Shown piece after piece: positions 62,637 to 64,000 of a stretch of DNA of 64,000 nt. The notes under the pieces were generated by a model. The model did no database searches and was not told the origin of the DNA. It saw only the letters and a list, made by a program, of their open reading frames with translations. The stretch comes from Adineta steineri (lineage: Eukaryota > Rotifera > Eurotatoria > Adinetida > Adinetidae), in NCBI GenBank assembly GCA_905250115.1, contig CAJNOI010000005.1:1220959-1284958 (forward strand), given 5' to 3'. The position numbers and the translations under genes were made by a program. Positions within the stretch are counted from its first letter, which is position 1. The number at the start of each line of letters is the position of its first letter.

Positions 62637-63181
62637 ATGCCCACTGCACCATCTCCATCGCCTCGTCCTGAACGAGCAGTTATTGGATTTTTTCTTTATG
62701 TTACATCTATTTTTACTTTTGGTAAGATTTCAATTTATGAAATAATTTTTAATTATTTCACCTACAGCTATTTATGTACTCTGGGCATATTTACCCAACG
62801 ATTGGTTTGAAAAAATTGGTATTACATATTATCCTCATAAGTAAGAAAATATTTAATTAGTAAATATTTTTAATAATTAACTAATTTAGATATTGGTCAA
62901 TTGCAATTGCTGTTCTAGTATTGACATTATTAATTGGTGTTATAGTTGGTAATTATCTACTGAATAATTTATCTATACCACCATTAGATAGTATAAGCTT
63001 AATTCATGGTTAGTACTAAAGATTATGGTGGGCAGATAAAAGAATGTCTTTGTTTTTTCTAGATCGTCATACACGGAAGCCACAAGATTTAATCAGTTCT
63101 GAAACAGATGCAATTCCACCAGTATCAGATTTGGACTTATCATTTGTTAATCAAGTACTTTATTCTTCACATACGAAATAA
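62637..63181 (+). CDS. PIGP: PIG-P, GPI-GlcNAc transferase subunit P
   Basis: Four exons, 62637-62721, 62768-62840, 62890-63008 and 63063-63181, close to 131 residues, the family's usual length. PIG-P is a small ER membrane subunit of the complex that makes GlcNAc-PI, the first step of GPI-anchor synthesis. Seen: PSPRPERAVIGFFLYVTS (conserved P-E-R-A-x-x-G-F start of helix 1), VLWAYLPNDWFEKIGITYYP with the W-A-x-x-P signature, then KYWSIAIAVLVLTLLIGVIV (helix 2), PPLDSI and the tail IPPVSDLDLSFVNQVLY. A TTCTAG acceptor directly abuts the ATG, which sets the start and suggests trans-splicing. Confidence 0.93.
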
Positions 63182-63953
63182 ACTATTTACTTTTTTCTGT
63201 GGTGTGTAATATTGAAAAATTACAATTTTTTCTGTTTTTTGTTAATCATTGATAAAGTTCGTCAAGGTTTGGCCTTAGAAGATTCGTTCTTTTGCACTAT
63301 AAGTAAATATTATTGTATGACTCATTTGTACTGATTATATTTTCTTTTCGTCATTATTATTTATAGCGCTACTATCGCTTACTTATAAAAAGTCTAAAAA
63401 TAAAAATTAGAAAAACAAAATTGTAAAAACAACTTTTAATTGAAAAATTCTATTTTTATTTTTAATAGATTTTCATGTGAAAATTTATCGGAGGTTTGAA
63501 GTGAAAATACATGTGTAGAAACCTCTACGGAATGGCTTAATCTTCGTAATATTATTTATTCTGTCGGAGAAATAACATCGTTCGAGAAGGCTCGAGAACG
63601 AACTGAAGTAGTTAGTTAAAATATGGTGGATAGAGTGCAATGTATACGTGTAGAGAGAGACGGCAACAACAAAACAACAGATGATACTACTACATCCTAA
63701 TTTAATAGTTCATTTTTCCTGTATACCTATAATTCTTTTCCACATTATGGAAACCTTTTCACTTCTTGTTTCAATCATACTAGATCCTTATTCTATATGT
63801 CGTCCTTAAACTTCTTCCGTAATCTAATTTTATACTTAGCTTATTATTTTTATTATATATAATTTTTATATACAAGCTCTCTATATTGAAAATTTATTGT
63901 TCTAGGTAGCATTTCTTTCAACTTTTCAAAACTACACTCGGTGATACATTACA
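63182..63953. promoter_or_regulatory. eEF1A upstream region
   Basis: About 770 bp between PIG-P and eEF1A on the same strand. A TTGTTCTAG acceptor ends at 63905, giving a 48-nt leader before the eEF1A ATG. This fits either a 5'-UTR intron, as in many animal eEF1A genes, or a spliced-leader site. No TATA box or first exon can be placed with confidence. Confidence 0.5.
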
Positions 63954-64000
63954 ATGGGAAAAGAAAAAATTCATATTAACATTGTCGTCATCGGTCACGT
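63954..64000 (+). CDS. Translation elongation factor 1-alpha, 5' end only
   Basis: The last 47 nt read MGKEKIHINIVVIGH followed by the first two bases of a Val codon. This is the near-invariant N terminus of eukaryotic eEF1A, leading into its G1 GTP-binding loop beyond the window. eEF1A brings aminoacyl-tRNA to the ribosome. The gene continues past the window end. Confidence 0.9.
   Translation, partial: MGKEKIHINIVVIGH

Overview
The window is AT-rich nuclear DNA from a small invertebrate, most likely a bdelloid rotifer. I infer this from several things read in the sequence: many introns of about 45-70 bp with GT-AG ends in animal genes (plexin, ataxin-2, USP7, MAGI, TFIIE-alpha, PIG-P, eEF1A); expanded accessory families of the kind common in bdelloids (NHL-propeller proteins, F-box proteins, ADP-ribosyltransferases fused to TPR or LRR repeats, TMEM272-like membrane proteins); 3' splice sites lying just upstream of start codons, as expected with spliced-leader trans-splicing; and scattered short GTGTGGG-like tracts that resemble bdelloid telomere repeats. 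The species cannot be named from this window alone.

Layout. 1-4224: most of the extracellular part of a plexin, cut by a 100-N assembly gap (4259-4358) before its transmembrane and cytoplasmic parts. 4359-7214: a MORN exon just after the gap, then an EGF-plus-NHL-repeat gene. 7215-12239: gene-poor DNA, a frameshifted His-Me finger (I-PpoI-type) endonuclease relic and an F-box gene. 12603-26034: the accessory core. It holds two ADP-ribosyltransferase genes that share an unnamed N-terminal domain but end in different repeats (TPR then LRR, or TPR only), a TMEM272-like gene, a three-copy family of small two-exon membrane proteins, and a segmental duplication whose second copy has been hit by a 1.54-kb Tc1/mariner-like transposon and a 270-bp element with a 12-bp target-site duplication.

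26593-63181: a mostly housekeeping block. In order: hexokinase; ataxin-2 (LSm, LsmAD, PAM2 motif, poly-Q); TFIIE-alpha; a small secreted Cys-rich peptide; an unknown RVxF-containing gene; a type I membrane protein; a 27-exon USP7 that I could splice completely; a disordered Ser-rich protein; a 16-exon MAGI scaffold that has the GUK domain and six PDZ domains but no WW domains; and PIG-P. The window ends 47 nt into eEF1A. All exon joins were made by eye from splice-site sequence and reading phase; every long model closes in frame.

The housekeeping genes do not form one pathway: they cover translation and RNA control (ataxin-2, eEF1A), transcription (TFIIE), ubiquitin removal (USP7), junction scaffolding (MAGI), glycolysis (hexokinase) and GPI-anchor synthesis (PIG-P). 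The accessory genes look like rapidly turning-over families and mobile-element debris.
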